The notes under the pieces: model-generated | What the model was told of the DNA's origin: nothing | The model's input: the letters and a program-made list of their open reading frames with translations, nothing else | Databases searched by the model: none | Position numbers and translations under genes: made by a program | Assembly: GCA_000317655.1 (NCBI GenBank) | Contig: CP003940.1 | Span: 1,674,001-1,738,000 of the forward strand | Direction of reading: 5' to 3' | From: Cyanobacterium stanieri PCC 7202 | GTDB lineage: Bacteria > Cyanobacteriota > Cyanobacteriia > Cyanobacteriales > Cyanobacteriaceae | Length of the DNA: 64,000 nt | Part shown: piece by piece, positions 1 to 10,199 of the stretch | Position numbering within the stretch: position 1 is the stretch's first letter | Layout of the letters: each line of letters starts with the position of its first letter

Positions 1-1860
1 GAAGACATTGCCCAACAAATACGAGAAAAACACCTAGAAACCATTGCCGCCACAGGAGGGCATTTAGGCCCGGGGCTCGGAGTCGTAGAATTAACCATTG
101 CCCTCTACAATACCCTTGATTTAGAACAGGATAAAGTAATTTGGGATGTAGGACATCAAGCCTATCCCCATAAAATGTTAACAGGACGTTACCATGATTT
201 CCATACCCTCAGACAAAAAGATGGCATTGCGGGGTATCTAAAACGTTCGGAGAACAAATTTGACCATTTTGGAGCAGGACACGCCTCCACGAGCATCTCA
301 GCAGGGTTAGGGATGGCTTTGGCAAGGGATGCCAAGGGCGAAAATTTTAAGGTTGTGTCGGTAATTGGCGATGGTGCCTTGACTGGGGGCATGGCCTTAG
401 AAGCCATTAACCACGCTGGACATTTGCCCAATACTAATTTAATGGTGGTGTTGAATGACAATGAAATGTCCATTTCTCCCAATGTAGGTGCCATTTCCCG
501 TTATCTGAATAAAGTACGTTTATCAGATCCTATTCAATTTTTAACAGGTAATATTGAGGAACAGTTTAAGCATTTCCCATTCTTTGGCGATGGTGAAAAT
601 CTTTCTCCTGAAATGAGAAACCTCAAAGAGGCGATGAAACGCCTTGCTATGCCCAAGGTAGGGGCGGTAATTGAGGAGTTAGGATTTACTTATTTTGGCC
701 CGGTGGATGGTCATAACATTGACGAGTTAATTAATACTTTCCAAAAAGCGCACAAGGTGAAAGGCCCTGTATTTGTCCATGTGGTAACGGTGAAAGGTAA
801 GGGTTATTCCATGGCGGAAAAGGATCAAGTGGGGTATCATGCCCAAAGTCCTTTTAATTTAACTACGGGTAAACCCATCCCTTCCAATAAGCCTAAGCCT
901 CCTAGTTATTCTAAGGTATTTGCCCATACCCTAACTACTTTGGCGGAAAATGACCCCAAAATTATCGGGATTACGGCAGCTATGGCGACGGGTACAGGAT
1001 TGGATAAGTTACAGCAAAAGTTACCTAAACAATATATTGATGTGGGTATTGCCGAACAACACGCTGTGACTTTGGCGGCTGGTTTGGCCTGTGAGGGTAT
1101 GACTCCCGTGGCGGCGATTTATTCTACTTTCTTACAAAGGGCTTATGATCAGATTATCCATGATGTTTGTATTCAAAAAATTCCTGTGTTTTTCTGTTTA
1201 GACAGGGCGGGAATTGTGGGTGCAGATGGCCCTACCCACCAAGGGATGTATGATATTGCTTATCTTCGTTGTATTCCTAATTTGGTGATTATGGCACCCA
1301 AGGATGAGGCGGAGTTACAACGGATGACAGTGACTGGTATTAAGCACAAAGAAAGTGCGATCGCCATGCGTTACCCCCGTGGCAATGGTTTAGGAGTACC
1401 TTTAGCCGAAGAAGGTTGGGAAGAAATTCCCATCGGTAAGGGGGAAATTTTACGCAATGGGGATGATGTTTTATTAGTCGGTTATGGTTCAATGGTTAAT
1501 AATGCCATGCAAACCGCCGAGATTTTGAGTGAGCATGGAGTGGAAGCCACGGTAATTAATGCTCGTTTTGTCAAACCCCTTGACACTGAGTTAATCGTAC
1601 CTTTAGCGGAGAAAATAGGTAAGGTTGTTACCCTTGAGGAAGGTTGTATTATGGGCGGTTTTGGTTCTGCTGTAGCAGAGGCTTTAATTGACCATAATGT
1701 TAATGTGCCTGTTAAACGTATCGGTGTACCTGATATTTTGGTAGACCATGCTACCCCTGCGCAATCCTTTGCGGATTTGGGTTTAACTAGCCCCCAAATT
1801 GCTGAACGGGTTTTAAATACTTTTTTCAGTGATAAACCTGAAATGGCAGTTAAGAGTTAG
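1..1860 (+). CDS. dxs: 1-deoxy-D-xylulose-5-phosphate synthase (5' end outside window)
   Basis: DXS condenses pyruvate with glyceraldehyde 3-phosphate using thiamine diphosphate; it is the first and often rate-limiting step of the MEP isoprenoid pathway, which feeds carotenoids, phytol and quinones. The frame is open from base 1 (it begins [10 protein letters not shown]), so the start lies upstream and roughly 20 N-terminal residues are missing by comparison with usual DXS proteins. Visible are the [10 protein letters not shown] thiamine-diphosphate/Mg motif with N-D-N downstream, the transketolase pyrimidine domain ([24 protein letters not shown]) and the C-terminal transketolase domain. ispG of the same pathway lies near 45 kb. 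An ATG at 175 is internal to the conserved fold and is not the start. Confidence 0.97.
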   Translation, partial: EDIAQQIREKHLETIAATGGHLGPGLGVVELTIALYNTLDLEQDKVIWDVGHQAYPHKMLTGRYHDFHTLRQKDGIAGYLKRSENKFDHFGAGHASTSISAGLGMALARDAKGENFKVVSVIGDGALTGGMALEAINHAGHLPNTNLMVVLNDNEMSISPNVGAISRYLNKVRLSDPIQFLTGNIEEQFKHFPFFGDGENLSPEMRNLKEAMKRLAMPKVGAVIEELGFTYFGPVDGHNIDELINTFQKAHKVKGPVFVHVVTVKGKGYSMAEKDQVGYHAQSPFNLTTGKPIPSNKPKPPSYSKVFAHTLTTLAENDPKIIGITAAMATGTGLDKLQQKLPKQYIDVGIAEQHAVTLAAGLACEGMTPVAAIYSTFLQRAYDQIIHDVCIQKIPVFFCLDRAGIVGADGPTHQGMYDIAYLRCIPNLVIMAPKDEAELQRMTVTGIKHKESAIAMRYPRGNGLGVPLAEEGWEEIPIGKGEILRNGDDVLLVGYGSMVNNAMQTAEILSEHGVEATVINARFVKPLDTELIVPLAEKIGKVVTLEEGCIMGGFGSAVAEALIDHNVNVPVKRIGVPDILVDHATPAQSFADLGLTSPQIAERVLNTFFSDKPEMAVKS

Positions 1861-2190
1861 TTAGTTTTTTTTGGTTCCCACGTTGTTTTTATATAATCTA
1901 TTTCAGCGTGGGATTTGCCTCTCGCTACATGGGCAAAAAAAATCTTCACAACTTTAATAGGTTGATTATGATATAACCTATATAGCAAATATAAATAAAT
2001 CTTAAAAAATTTATGAATTGACTAGATAATTTGATGAACCATGGCAATGGGGCTTTAATATGATTTAAAACTCCTGATCTATCACATTTCTGGTAACAGT
2101 ATCAATGGTTCATAGATTATGGCAAGTAAATTTGTCGCTCTAGTGTGAGACATAAATTTTCTAATTATTAATTGTGTGAGGATATAAAAA
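1861..2190. other. dxs-glmM intergenic region
   Basis: AT-rich spacer of 330 bases. It holds an imperfect inverted repeat (TCCCACGTTG at 1876-1885 and CAGCGTGGGA at 1904-1913, one G-T pair) that could fold behind dxs, but no clean U-run follows, so it is a weak terminator candidate. A GTGAGGA stretch about ten bases before the glmM ATG may act as its ribosome binding site. I see no other gene or RNA here. Confidence 0.4.
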
Positions 2191-3621
2191 ATGGTTATGT
2201 CTTTTGATCTTGCTACCAATGGCAGGGTTGCTGATGGTTTGGTGGGGCGTTTTGGACTCAAATCTTTACCAGATAAACTTTTTGGCACCGATGGCATCAG
2301 AGGTAAGGCGGGGGAATTACTAACTCCTGAGTTGGCTTTAGCGGTTGGTATGGCGGCGGGAAAAGTTTGGAGTCAGGAAGCTAGTGCCTCGAAAACGGTG
2401 ATCATTGGGCAAGATTCCCGTAATTCTAGTGATATGTTAGCTATGGCCATCGCCTCTGGTTTAACTGCCATGGGTTTAGAGGTGTGGAATATCGGTTTAT
2501 GTCCTACCCCCTGTGTGTCTTATCTCACCAAAACCATGGGAGCGGTGGGTGGTATCATGATTTCGGCTAGTCATAATCCCCCAGAGGATAATGGGATCAA
2601 GTTTTTTGGGGCTGATGGCACTAAGTTAAATAGTCAAAAGGCGATCGCCATTGAGAACCTTTTAAGGGATCACAATCTTAGTAACCATGGTGACAAGTAC
2701 GGAAAAAATGTCCATCGTCATGGTTTGACAGAACATTACCAAAGATTTTTAAGCCAATCTCTCCCTACTAATATCGATTTTCAAGGAATGCGCATCGTTC
2801 TCGATTTGGCATGGGGGGCGGCGGTGGAAATTGCACCTCAAGTGTTTGCAGAATTAGGGGCAGAAGTAATCACCCTTCATCATCAGGCTGATGGCGATCG
2901 CATTAATGTTAATTGTGGTTCTACCCATTTAGACCGCATGAAACAAGCTATCCAAGAACATAAGGCAGATATGGGCTTCGCCTTTGATGGAGATGCAGAT
3001 CGAGTCATGGCGGTGGATGCTCGGGGTAATAAGGTATGCGGAGATTATATCCTTTATCTTTGGGGTCAGTATTTACAAGAGCAGGGACAGTTACCCAATA
3101 ATTTGTTGGTGGGTACAGTGATGGCAAACCTAGGGTTTGAGTTGGCATGGCAAGAATTAGGAGGTCAACTATTACGTACCCCTGTAGGTGATCAACATGT
3201 TCAGGCGACCATGTGGGAAACGGGCGCTATGTTAGGAGGTGAACAGTCAGGACACATTCTCTGTCATCATCACCATTATTCTGGGGATGGCATTCAAACC
3301 GCCCTTCATCTAGCTTCCCTTACCCGTCAACGGGGGGTTGATTTAGCCGAATTAGTTGCTCAAAGTTTTACACCCTATCCCCAAATACTGAAAAATGTAC
3401 GGGTGGAAGATCGGGAAAAACGTATGCGTTGGAATGAATGTGAACCTTTGATAGGGGCGATCGCCAAGGCAGAATCAGCCATGGGCAATCAAGGCAGAAT
3501 TTTAGTACGTCCATCGGGTACAGAGCCTTTAATTCGAGTTATGGTAGAGGCTCAAAACCAAAACTTAGTTAACCATTGGACAGATAATTTAGTGGCGGTA
3601 GTCGAGCAACATCTAGCATAA
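2191..3621 (+). CDS. glmM: Phosphoglucosamine mutase GlmM
   Basis: GlmM interconverts glucosamine 6-phosphate and glucosamine 1-phosphate on the route to UDP-GlcNAc, for peptidoglycan and glycan synthesis in the cytoplasm. The 476-residue protein shows the family motifs in order: F-G-T-D-G-I-R-G near residue 31, the catalytic serine loop [11 protein letters not shown] (Ser about 127), the Mg-binding DGDADR (about 266-271), the sugar-binding GEQSGH, and the phosphate-binding R-P-S-G-T-E-P near the C-terminus. The N-terminus has about 28 residues before the core, as in other cyanobacterial GlmM. The first ATG is used; a second ATG two codons later is possible. It stands alone between dxs and the exopolysaccharide cluster. 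Confidence 0.96.
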   Translation: MVMSFDLATNGRVADGLVGRFGLKSLPDKLFGTDGIRGKAGELLTPELALAVGMAAGKVWSQEASASKTVIIGQDSRNSSDMLAMAIASGLTAMGLEVWNIGLCPTPCVSYLTKTMGAVGGIMISASHNPPEDNGIKFFGADGTKLNSQKAIAIENLLRDHNLSNHGDKYGKNVHRHGLTEHYQRFLSQSLPTNIDFQGMRIVLDLAWGAAVEIAPQVFAELGAEVITLHHQADGDRINVNCGSTHLDRMKQAIQEHKADMGFAFDGDADRVMAVDARGNKVCGDYILYLWGQYLQEQGQLPNNLLVGTVMANLGFELAWQELGGQLLRTPVGDQHVQATMWETGAMLGGEQSGHILCHHHHYSGDGIQTALHLASLTRQRGVDLAELVAQSFTPYPQILKNVRVEDREKRMRWNECEPLIGAIAKAESAMGNQGRILVRPSGTEPLIRVMVEAQNQNLVNHWTDNLVAVVEQHLA

Positions 3622-3685
3622 TTGAAGAGAAAAGGATTACTTATTTTATGGGTGATTCTTTTCTGTCAATTATTAACCAAGCATT

Positions 3686-5407
3686 ATGACTGCTTCTAGG
3701 ACTCGAAAATTTCGTAATCGCAAAAGAGGGGGAAACAATGCTCCACCCACTACCCCTCCTCCCCTTACTCGCAAAGAAAAAATGCGTGTCAAGCGGGAAA
3801 AAAGGCAACAACGACAGAAATTGGTTAGTTCATGGGCGATCGCCATTATTTTCGGTATTTTAGTTGCCCTCCCTTCATTTTTCCTCTTCTCACCAAAAGT
3901 CGCCATTAGTGCCGCCATTGGTGTCATGGCAACAATATTATCCTATCAATTTCCCAAATCAGCCCTCTGGGCATTCTTAATCTATATGCCCTTTGGAGGA
4001 ACAGTAGTATATGCCTTTGCAGGGGGAAATCTAATTTTCCAAATCGCTAAAGATGTATTCTATATTCCTGCCCTCATTGCCCTACTACTTCAGGCATGGA
4101 AGAAAAGAAAACCCATTATCATCGCTAAGCCTTTACTACCCACCCTGATGATATTGAGTGTTGTTTGCCTGCTGGTTTTAGTATTCATGAACCTTCGCCT
4201 CGAACTTCTAGCCCCCTCCTGTGATTTGGTAAGGGAAATTCGTCCTCGCCCAACTTGTAAAGAAGGACAGCCGTTTTTACAAGGGCTTTTAGGATTAAAA
4301 ATTTTTATCGGTTATATACCTCTTATGTTCTGCGGTTACTATTTGATCGAAGACAAAAAAACCGTCCTCAAACTAGGGCGACTATTGGTCATTTTGGCAA
4401 TTATTTGTTGTCTTCTGGGTTTAGTACAATATTCTTTTCTCAGGAGTGGACGGTGTCAAGCTACCAGCGAACTCACCGATGGTGCGGGTTTATTCCGAGC
4501 TAGTTTAGATGCCCGATGTTTTGTGGGTGGTTCATTACTCTATACCCCAGAACAGGGTCAAATTAGGTTACCCGGTACATTTGTATCCCCTTGGCATTGG
4601 GGCTGGTTTCTCATCGCTAATAGTGCCATTTGTTTTACCGTTGCCTTTTTTGAAACCTCCCGTTTTTGGCAGTTAATAGGTATGGGAGGCATGGGCATAG
4701 TTTTTATCAACGCTGTAGTATCAGGGCAAAGAATTGCACTTTTTTTGGTACCTGTATTTATCCTTGTTATGCTTGTCTTAACAGGGCAAATGTTCCGCCT
4801 CAAAAAATTTATTCCCATTGCGGTTATTATTACCATTGCAGGTTTTATCTTCGTTTCTGCCAACCCAGATATGGTCACGGAAAGAGTTAATAGTGCCATT
4901 GGTAGATGGAATGCTTCTCCTCCGCAAAATTTTATCATACAACAATGGCAGTGGGCTCTCAGAAACACCGATAATTTACTACTAGGTTCAGGATTAGGTA
5001 AAGCTACTAATTCCGCAAGAACTTTTGGAGACATTGCATTTTTAGAAACCTATCATCCTAAAGTTATTTATGAGGTGGGAATTTTAGGTTTAACAGCATT
5101 TTTGGCATTCATAACCCACTTGGTGATATATACTTTCAAAAAATATCGCTCCATAAAAGATCCTACTCTACAAAGTTTTGCCAGTGCTTTCTGGGTATTC
5201 TTGTTATTTCTAGGCTATTTCCCTTACTGGTACCCCCTTGATACGGATCCTGTTGCTGTTTATTATTGGCTATTTGCAGGGGTTTTAATTAAACTAACAG
5301 TAATAGATAAGGAGAAACAAGATCAGGAAGTTCAAGCTATTTTTGATAATAATCGTAAAAGCAGAAAAAAATTTAAGTCCGTTAAAAAAAGACGTAATAA
5401 TCCATGA
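3686..5407 (+). CDS. hpsL: Hormogonium polysaccharide biosynthesis protein HpsL (O-antigen ligase/polymerase-like)
   Basis: Polytopic membrane protein of 573 residues resembling the O-antigen polymerase/ligase (Wzy/WaaL) fold, and close in my recall to cyanobacterial HpsL. Family stretches seen include A-F-L-I-Y-M-P-F-G-G-T-V near residue 94, R-C-F-V-G-G-S-L-L-Y-T-P, R-L-P-G-T-F-V-S-P-W and G-S-G-L-G-K-A-T-N-S-A-R. The first 50 residues are strongly basic and cytoplasmic, followed by about ten hydrophobic segments; the tail is again Lys-rich. The stop codon overlaps the next start by four bases (ATGA), so it is translationally coupled to the HpsN-like glycosyltransferase. HpsL works in secreted polysaccharide assembly; the exact reaction is not established, and the link to hormogonia need not apply to this organism. 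Confidence 0.85.
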   Translation: MTASRTRKFRNRKRGGNNAPPTTPPPLTRKEKMRVKREKRQQRQKLVSSWAIAIIFGILVALPSFFLFSPKVAISAAIGVMATILSYQFPKSALWAFLIYMPFGGTVVYAFAGGNLIFQIAKDVFYIPALIALLLQAWKKRKPIIIAKPLLPTLMILSVVCLLVLVFMNLRLELLAPSCDLVREIRPRPTCKEGQPFLQGLLGLKIFIGYIPLMFCGYYLIEDKKTVLKLGRLLVILAIICCLLGLVQYSFLRSGRCQATSELTDGAGLFRASLDARCFVGGSLLYTPEQGQIRLPGTFVSPWHWGWFLIANSAICFTVAFFETSRFWQLIGMGGMGIVFINAVVSGQRIALFLVPVFILVMLVLTGQMFRLKKFIPIAVIITIAGFIFVSANPDMVTERVNSAIGRWNASPPQNFIIQQWQWALRNTDNLLLGSGLGKATNSARTFGDIAFLETYHPKVIYEVGILGLTAFLAFITHLVIYTFKKYRSIKDPTLQSFASAFWVFLLFLGYFPYWYPLDTDPVAVYYWLFAGVLIKLTVIDKEKQDQEVQAIFDNNRKSRKKFKSVKKRRNNP

Positions 5408-6390
5408 GCAAACCTTTAGTTTCGGTCATTATTCCTACCTATAAACGAGAACAGGCCTTGGTAGATAGCATTAAAGATGTACTTAAACAAAATTATCCCC
5501 ATTTTGAAACCCTTGTAGTCGATCAAACTGAAAATCATGATCAAGATGTGGAGTCTTTTCTTCGTCTCCACCATGAAAAAGGACAAATAAAATGGTATCG
5601 GGTTGATTGGGCTAGTTTACCAAAAGCAAGAAATTATGGGGTTAGTAAGGCAGAGGGAGAAATTGTTATTTTTATTGATGATGATGTTCAGTTATCGGAG
5701 GATTATATTTCTTGCCATGTACAAAATTATTTGGATAATAACAATATAGGAGCGGTGGCGGGAAGGGTTTTAGACCGCATGAAGCAGTTTTCGGCTCAAA
5801 CAGGAGAAAAAGGTTATTCAACGGCATTTAAGGAGCATTTAGACCCAAAAGCTAGTGATCCGGGATTGGCATGGTATCATTTGGATTTTGTTTATTTAAT
5901 CAAACCCCAAAAAATTATTACGGCAAGGGGTTGTAATATGTCTTTTCGGCGAGATATTTTTACTAAATATCATATTTGGTTTGATGAAAGGTTTAGGGGC
6001 AGTGCGGTAAGGGAGGAGTCGGATTTTTGTTTGCGCTTAAGGAGTACGGGATATGATATTTGGTATGATCCACAGGCGCGGTTAGTTCATCTGGGGGAGG
6101 AGATTGGGGGATGTCATGATATTGCTACTAAGTCTTTGAGTTATCAGTTTGCTTTTTATCACAATCATTTTCTCATGGGCCTAAAAAATTTGACTCTAGC
6201 TCAACAGTTACGTTTTTATGGTAAGCTATTCGACTGTCATGTTTTGGGAAATCCTCCTTGTAATAAGAGTGGTTCTTTGGATAAAATTGTCACTCGAGGG
6301 GTGTTTTATTTTTTAGGTTTTATAGATGCTTTAAAAACTCAATTTTTAGGTTTATTTAAAAGTTATTATTCAGATTTTACTGTAAAATAA
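5404..6390 (+). CDS. hpsN: HpsN-like family 2 glycosyltransferase
   Basis: GT-A fold glycosyltransferase of 328 residues. The N-terminal S-V-I-I-P-T-Y-K-R motif, the F-I-D-D-D-V DXD-type metal/nucleotide-sugar motif (about 91-96), and R-G-C-N-M-S-F-R-R followed by R-E-E-S-D-F-C-L-R-L place it in GT2. The run H-L-G-E-E-I-G-G-C-H-D and the end C-H-V-L-G-N-P-P-C-N-K-S-G recall proteins annotated HpsN. It overlaps hpsL by four bases, so the two are probably co-translated and add sugars to the same exported polysaccharide. Donor and acceptor cannot be told from sequence. Confidence 0.88.
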   Translation: MSKPLVSVIIPTYKREQALVDSIKDVLKQNYPHFETLVVDQTENHDQDVESFLRLHHEKGQIKWYRVDWASLPKARNYGVSKAEGEIVIFIDDDVQLSEDYISCHVQNYLDNNNIGAVAGRVLDRMKQFSAQTGEKGYSTAFKEHLDPKASDPGLAWYHLDFVYLIKPQKIITARGCNMSFRRDIFTKYHIWFDERFRGSAVREESDFCLRLRSTGYDIWYDPQARLVHLGEEIGGCHDIATKSLSYQFAFYHNHFLMGLKNLTLAQQLRFYGKLFDCHVLGNPPCNKSGSLDKIVTRGVFYFLGFIDALKTQFLGLFKSYYSDFTVK

Positions 6391-6405
6391 GTTATTTTTT
6401 GTGTG

Positions 6406-6666
6406 ATGAAATTAGTTTTATATAGTAAAAAGGGTTGTCACCTTTGTGAAGGTTTAGAAGAAAAATTAAGAGAAATTGATGATTTAGATTTAGAAATTGA
6501 AATAAGAGACATTACTACTAATGAGCAATGGTTCGAGTTATATAAATATGAAATACCTGTTTTATTTATGAATACATCTAAGGGCGATCGCCCCATACCC
6601 CGTATGTCTCCTCGAATTTCTGTGGCACAATTAAGTAAAACTTTAAAGAAGTTTAATGAACAATAA
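6406..6666 (+). CDS. Glutaredoxin-family protein
   Basis: Small thioredoxin-fold protein of 86 residues with an N-terminal redox motif C-H-L-C (residues 11-14), a cis-Pro region E-I-P-V-L-F after about residue 50, and the usual beta-alpha-beta pattern. This belongs to the DUF836/glutaredoxin-like group. A GTG at 6403 directly precedes the ATG used here. It starts 15 bases after hpsN and is probably its distal operon member; a role in that cluster is not evident and it may simply be cotranscribed. Its partner is unknown. Confidence 0.85.
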   Translation: MKLVLYSKKGCHLCEGLEEKLREIDDLDLEIEIRDITTNEQWFELYKYEIPVLFMNTSKGDRPIPRMSPRISVAQLSKTLKKFNEQ

Positions 6667-6667
6667 A

Positions 6668-6693
6668 AAACCCTCTCCCAAGGGAGAAGGTTT
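6668..6693. terminator. Bidirectional terminator between glutaredoxin gene and ndhD
   Basis: Inverted repeat with arms AAACCCTCTCCC and GGGAGAAGGTTT separated by two bases, one mismatch. It is flanked by an A-run on the left and followed by TTTAAAAAATT, so either strand can form a hairpin with a U-rich tail. It sits exactly between two convergent genes. Confidence 0.8.
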
Positions 6694-6713
6694 AAAAAAT
6701 TGTAGAGTTAATC

Positions 6714-8303
6714 TTAACGCTCAATTTGAGGTATGGCAGATAAATCAGCTTCAGCTACTCGAAGGGCAGTGACATGATTTTCCACAATCACAGGTAAAGA
6801 AGCCCTTACCCTTGATGCTACCTCAACAGTATCTACATCATAAGTAGTGGTAATTAACTTGGGATATAAACCAATACCAATAATAGGAAGGATTAAACAT
6901 ACAGTAATAAATACCTCACGGGGTTTGGCATCTACCCCAAAACTAGGTAACTGTAAGGCATTTTCTTTTTTGCCATAAAATACCACCCTTAACATGGATA
7001 GTAGATAGATGGGGGTCAAAATTAAACCAACTCCAGCCAAGAAAACAATCACTACCTTAAAAGTAGAACTATAAGCATCACTCTGGGCGATACCAAGGAA
7101 GATAGATAATTCACTGACAAAACCACTCATACCAGGTAGGGCAAGGGATGCCATGGAAGCAGCGGTAAAAAGGGCGAAGGTTTTGGGCATTAATTTTGCC
7201 ATACCACCCATTTCGTCCATCATTAGGGTGTGGGTGCGCTCATAAGCAACCCCAGAAAGGTAAAATAAAGCGGCGGCAATCAAACCATGGGAGAGCATTT
7301 GTAACATTGCTCCATTCATACCCAAATCTGTAAAGGAGGCAATACCCACCAACACAAAACCCATGTGAGAGATGGAAGAAGAAGCCAGACGACGCTTGAG
7401 GTTGGTTTGTCCAAAGGCACTAAAAGCACCATAAACGATATTTACTACCCCAAGGGTAATTAGAATGGGGGCAAATTTAATATGGGCATCGGGTAAAATT
7501 TCCATATTGAAGCGAATCAAACCATAACCACCCATTTTTAACAAAACCCCTGCTAAAACCATGGATACGGGGGCAGAAGCCTCACTATGGGCATCGGGCA
7601 ACCATGTATGGAAGGGGAAAATAGGTAATTTTACACCAAAGGCGATGAGGAAACCTGCATAAGCTAATACTTCGAGGGCGAGGGGATAATCTTTTAGTCC
7701 TAATTCGGTAATATTGAGGGTGAAGGTGTCGCCATAAAATGCTAAAGCTAATCCTGAAACGAGAATGAAAATAGAGGCTAAAGCGGTATATAAGATAAAT
7801 TTAGTGGCGGCATAAAGACGTTTTTTGCCTCCCCAGATAGAAATTAATATATAGACGGGAACTAATTCTAGTTCCCACATGATGAAGAATAATAATAAGT
7901 CTTGGGCGGCGAATACGCCAATTTGGGCACTGTAGAGAACTAATAATAAGAAGTAATATAGTCTTGGTTTGTTATCAACTTTCCAAGATGCGAGAATAGA
8001 CAATGTAGAGATTAAACCTGATAAGACAATCAGGGGCATGGAAATACCATCTACGGCTAATGACCAACTTAAGCCGATTTGGGGTAGCCAGTCGTAGCTT
8101 TCTACCATTTGATATTCGCCGATTCCCATGGTGTAGGTTTGGGAAATACCGTAAACTATGAGGGCAAAATTTAGTAGGGCGATGATTAGGGCATAGTTTC
8201 TGGTGTTTTTGCCGTATTTGTCGGGAATGAGGGGAATGGCTAAAGCACCGATTAAGGGTAAAGCTATAATTGCTGTAAGGTACGGAAAATCATAAGTAAA
8301 CAT
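6714..8303 (-). CDS. ndhD: NAD(P)H-quinone oxidoreductase chain 4 (NdhD)
   Basis: Proton-pumping membrane subunit of the cyanobacterial NDH-1 complex, which takes part in cyclic electron flow, respiration and, for some paralogues, CO2 uptake. The 529-residue protein has about 14 hydrophobic helices and the antiporter-like core: [10 protein letters not shown] near residue 143, the buried-Lys helix [18 protein letters not shown], and S-S-I-S-H-M-G-F. It stands alone without ndhF or chp genes, which favours the NDH-1L type (NdhD1/D2) over the CO2-uptake NdhD3/D4, but the paralogue is not certain. A terminator lies just beyond its stop. Confidence 0.95.
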   Translation of the reverse strand: MFTYDFPYLTAIIALPLIGALAIPLIPDKYGKNTRNYALIIALLNFALIVYGISQTYTMGIGEYQMVESYDWLPQIGLSWSLAVDGISMPLIVLSGLISTLSILASWKVDNKPRLYYFLLLVLYSAQIGVFAAQDLLLFFIMWELELVPVYILISIWGGKKRLYAATKFILYTALASIFILVSGLALAFYGDTFTLNITELGLKDYPLALEVLAYAGFLIAFGVKLPIFPFHTWLPDAHSEASAPVSMVLAGVLLKMGGYGLIRFNMEILPDAHIKFAPILITLGVVNIVYGAFSAFGQTNLKRRLASSSISHMGFVLVGIASFTDLGMNGAMLQMLSHGLIAAALFYLSGVAYERTHTLMMDEMGGMAKLMPKTFALFTAASMASLALPGMSGFVSELSIFLGIAQSDAYSSTFKVVIVFLAGVGLILTPIYLLSMLRVVFYGKKENALQLPSFGVDAKPREVFITVCLILPIIGIGLYPKLITTTYDVDTVEVASRVRASLPVIVENHVTALRVAEADLSAIPQIER

Positions 8304-8376
8304 GATAAATAGTAATTTATACTTATTACATTTCCCATTATATGAACTTTTGTAAAGATTGACAACTAATTATTTA

Positions 8377-8404
8377 ACCCAATACCCGACACCTAAAACC
8401 TATT
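8377..8404. repeat. Heptameric tandem repeat (STRR) at the gatD 3' end
   Basis: Four heptamers in phase: ACCCAAT, ACCCGAC, ACCTAAA, ACCTATT. This is the short tandemly repeated type known from cyanobacteria. The last unit contains the stop codon of the minus-strand amidotransferase gene. Similar ACCTGAC-type units lie in the MITE copies near 19.1 and 35.1 kb. Confidence 0.7.
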
Positions 8405-9182
8405 TTTTAATGCCTAATCGTTTGAGGATGGCTTTTCTGCCTTGGTGGGCGAGGGTATCATCAATGGGAGTTAGGGTGATGGTTTCTTGATATTTATGCT
8501 CGATCGCCTTTACAATTAACCAATCTGCTAAAAAGGGATTTTTGGGTAATAGAGGACCATGGGCATAAGTTGCGATCGCACTTTGATAAAAAGCCCCTTC
8601 AAAACCATCCTCCCCATTATTACCATAACCACTTAACACCTTGCCCAGGGGTGATACATCTCCCAAATAAGTCCTACCGCCGTGATTTTCAAAACCCACC
8701 ACCACAGGAGACTCACCCCCCATCATTTTTTTGATGTCATCAGCAAGAGGATTCCCCACCAACTCAAACGCCACATTACCTATGCAACGAGGTACATTTT
8801 GCCCTGGGTGTTTAGTTACCAAATCCAAAATACCCAAACCCTCAATCCTTTCCCCCAAGGCAGGTTCATAATATTTGCCCAAGAGTTGAGGTGAGCCACA
8901 GGTAAAAACTCCGGGGGTACCTGAATGTAATTTTTCCTTGATGATTTCCGCTTTTTTACCCTGTAAATCGCGCATGACGATTTCTTGCTGTCTATCCTGT
9001 GCACCTCCCCCTACCACTAAATCAAACTTTTCAAAATTACTTATATCCGCTTCTTGATCTAAGGGTAAAATGTTGACATTTAAATGGCGCCATTGACAAC
9101 GTCTTTGAATACAGATAACATTACCACGATCGCCATAGGTACTCATGAGATTAGGATATAACCAACCGATATTTAATTCCAT
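8400..9182 (-). CDS. gatD: GatD-like type 1 glutamine amidotransferase (CobB/CobQ-like)
   Basis: Class I triad amidotransferase domain of 260 residues. The nucleophile is C95 in V-F-T-C-G-S-P-Q-L-L-G and the catalytic His is H208 in Y-A-H-G-P-L-L-P-K-N-P; both lie near the positions known for GatD, the glutaminase half of the MurT/GatD enzyme that amidates D-Glu of lipid II. V-V-G-G-G-A-Q-D-R-Q-Q and the N-terminal Y-P-N-L-M-S-T-Y-G-D-R-G-N are typical of the group. MurT, the ligase partner, is not adjacent in this window, so the assignment rests on the domain alone; a stand-alone CobQ-like role cannot be excluded. A heptamer repeat abuts its stop codon. Confidence 0.85.
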   Translation of the reverse strand: MELNIGWLYPNLMSTYGDRGNVICIQRRCQWRHLNVNILPLDQEADISNFEKFDLVVGGGAQDRQQEIVMRDLQGKKAEIIKEKLHSGTPGVFTCGSPQLLGKYYEPALGERIEGLGILDLVTKHPGQNVPRCIGNVAFELVGNPLADDIKKMMGGESPVVVGFENHGGRTYLGDVSPLGKVLSGYGNNGEDGFEGAFYQSAIATYAHGPLLPKNPFLADWLIVKAIEHKYQETITLTPIDDTLAHQGRKAILKRLGIKK

Positions 9183-9239
9183 AGTCAGGGAGTGTGAGAG
9201 TAAATACTTAATTCAAGTAGCATTTTACCACCTCCGTTA

Positions 9240-9890
9240 TTAGGCAACCCATTGATTTTGTCCTTGCTGTCTAACCACTTCACAGGTGCGAGAATGTTTG
9301 GGAGGAGTAGGCAAGTCAAAATAGTCATGAAAGTCGGTTTGTACTTTGAAGCTGAGGCGAGGAGATACTTGTTTGACTATTTGGGTTAAAAGGCGATCGC
9401 CTGTATTTTGTATTAAGTTTGTAGGTAACTTGTAAATAAACTTAGGAAAATTTACTTTTACCTGTAAATCAAGCTCCCAGTTAATACGGGTAATCTCATC
9501 GGAGATATGACTATAATTCCTATTTCCTTGGAGTTGTTGGGGATAAATGGTTTCTATATCCATCACCGAATAATAATCTACCTCATAACCCTCATCTTGT
9601 AGTTCAGGGTTGGTGACAGAATACATCGTATAATGCCCACTGATAGGAGGCTCTAAAATAACGCTCATCTGAGGCTCAACCTCGTAGCCAAAAGCACCAT
9701 AACATCCCACTGTCAAAGTATAACCATTCTCTCCAAAAGGTTCTACTTTCATCGGAGAAGCACAACGCACAAACCAGCCTCGATGATTATTGAGATAATC
9801 AGTAACAGTATTTCTGTCACTGTACATTTCCATAATGCCACGAAACTTGGTACTAAAAACTAAGGGTTGATTCAGGATGATTGTTTCCAT
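9240..9890 (-). CDS. DUF1997 family protein
   Basis: Soluble protein of 216 residues that I recognise as DUF1997, a family shared by cyanobacteria and plant chloroplasts. Characteristic stretches are L-N-N-H-R-G-W-F-V-R-C-A near residue 33, P-M-K-V-E-P-F-G-E-N-G-Y-T-L and G-C-Y-G-A-F-G-Y-E-V-E-P. The pattern of alternating strands fits a lipid- or pigment-binding beta-rich fold (inference). No signal peptide or membrane segment. It is separated by about 57 bases from gatD on the same strand. Function is unknown. Confidence 0.85.
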   Translation of the reverse strand: METIILNQPLVFSTKFRGIMEMYSDRNTVTDYLNNHRGWFVRCASPMKVEPFGENGYTLTVGCYGAFGYEVEPQMSVILEPPISGHYTMYSVTNPELQDEGYEVDYYSVMDIETIYPQQLQGNRNYSHISDEITRINWELDLQVKVNFPKFIYKLPTNLIQNTGDRLLTQIVKQVSPRLSFKVQTDFHDYFDLPTPPKHSRTCEVVRQQGQNQWVA

Positions 9891-10199
9891 ATTTATTTTT
9901 ATAAACTGGTAATTAATGATCTTGGGATCAAAAAAGATGATTGAGCAAAATTAACTATCAACAATTATGGCATTTTCATCAAAAGATAAAATGTACCTTA
10001 TTATTCATTTTCATAACATTCTTCCTAATTTCATTTTGCCCTATATCAATCATTAATGTATACCTATAAATACTGAAGTTACAATCAAAAAGGGTTTACA
10101 TAACTTAAACAAATTATAAGCACAAAAAAATACTCGCTCAATTTATAACTACAATACTTGTCAAAAAAAATTAAATTATGATCATGAAAAAACTAATTA
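9891..10199. other. Spacer between DUF1997 and rhomboid genes
   Basis: Very AT-rich spacer of 309 bases, downstream of the minus-strand rhomboid gene and upstream of the DUF1997 gene, so it should carry the latter's promoter. I see no RNA gene, convincing small ORF, strong hairpin or repeat. Confidence 0.5.
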
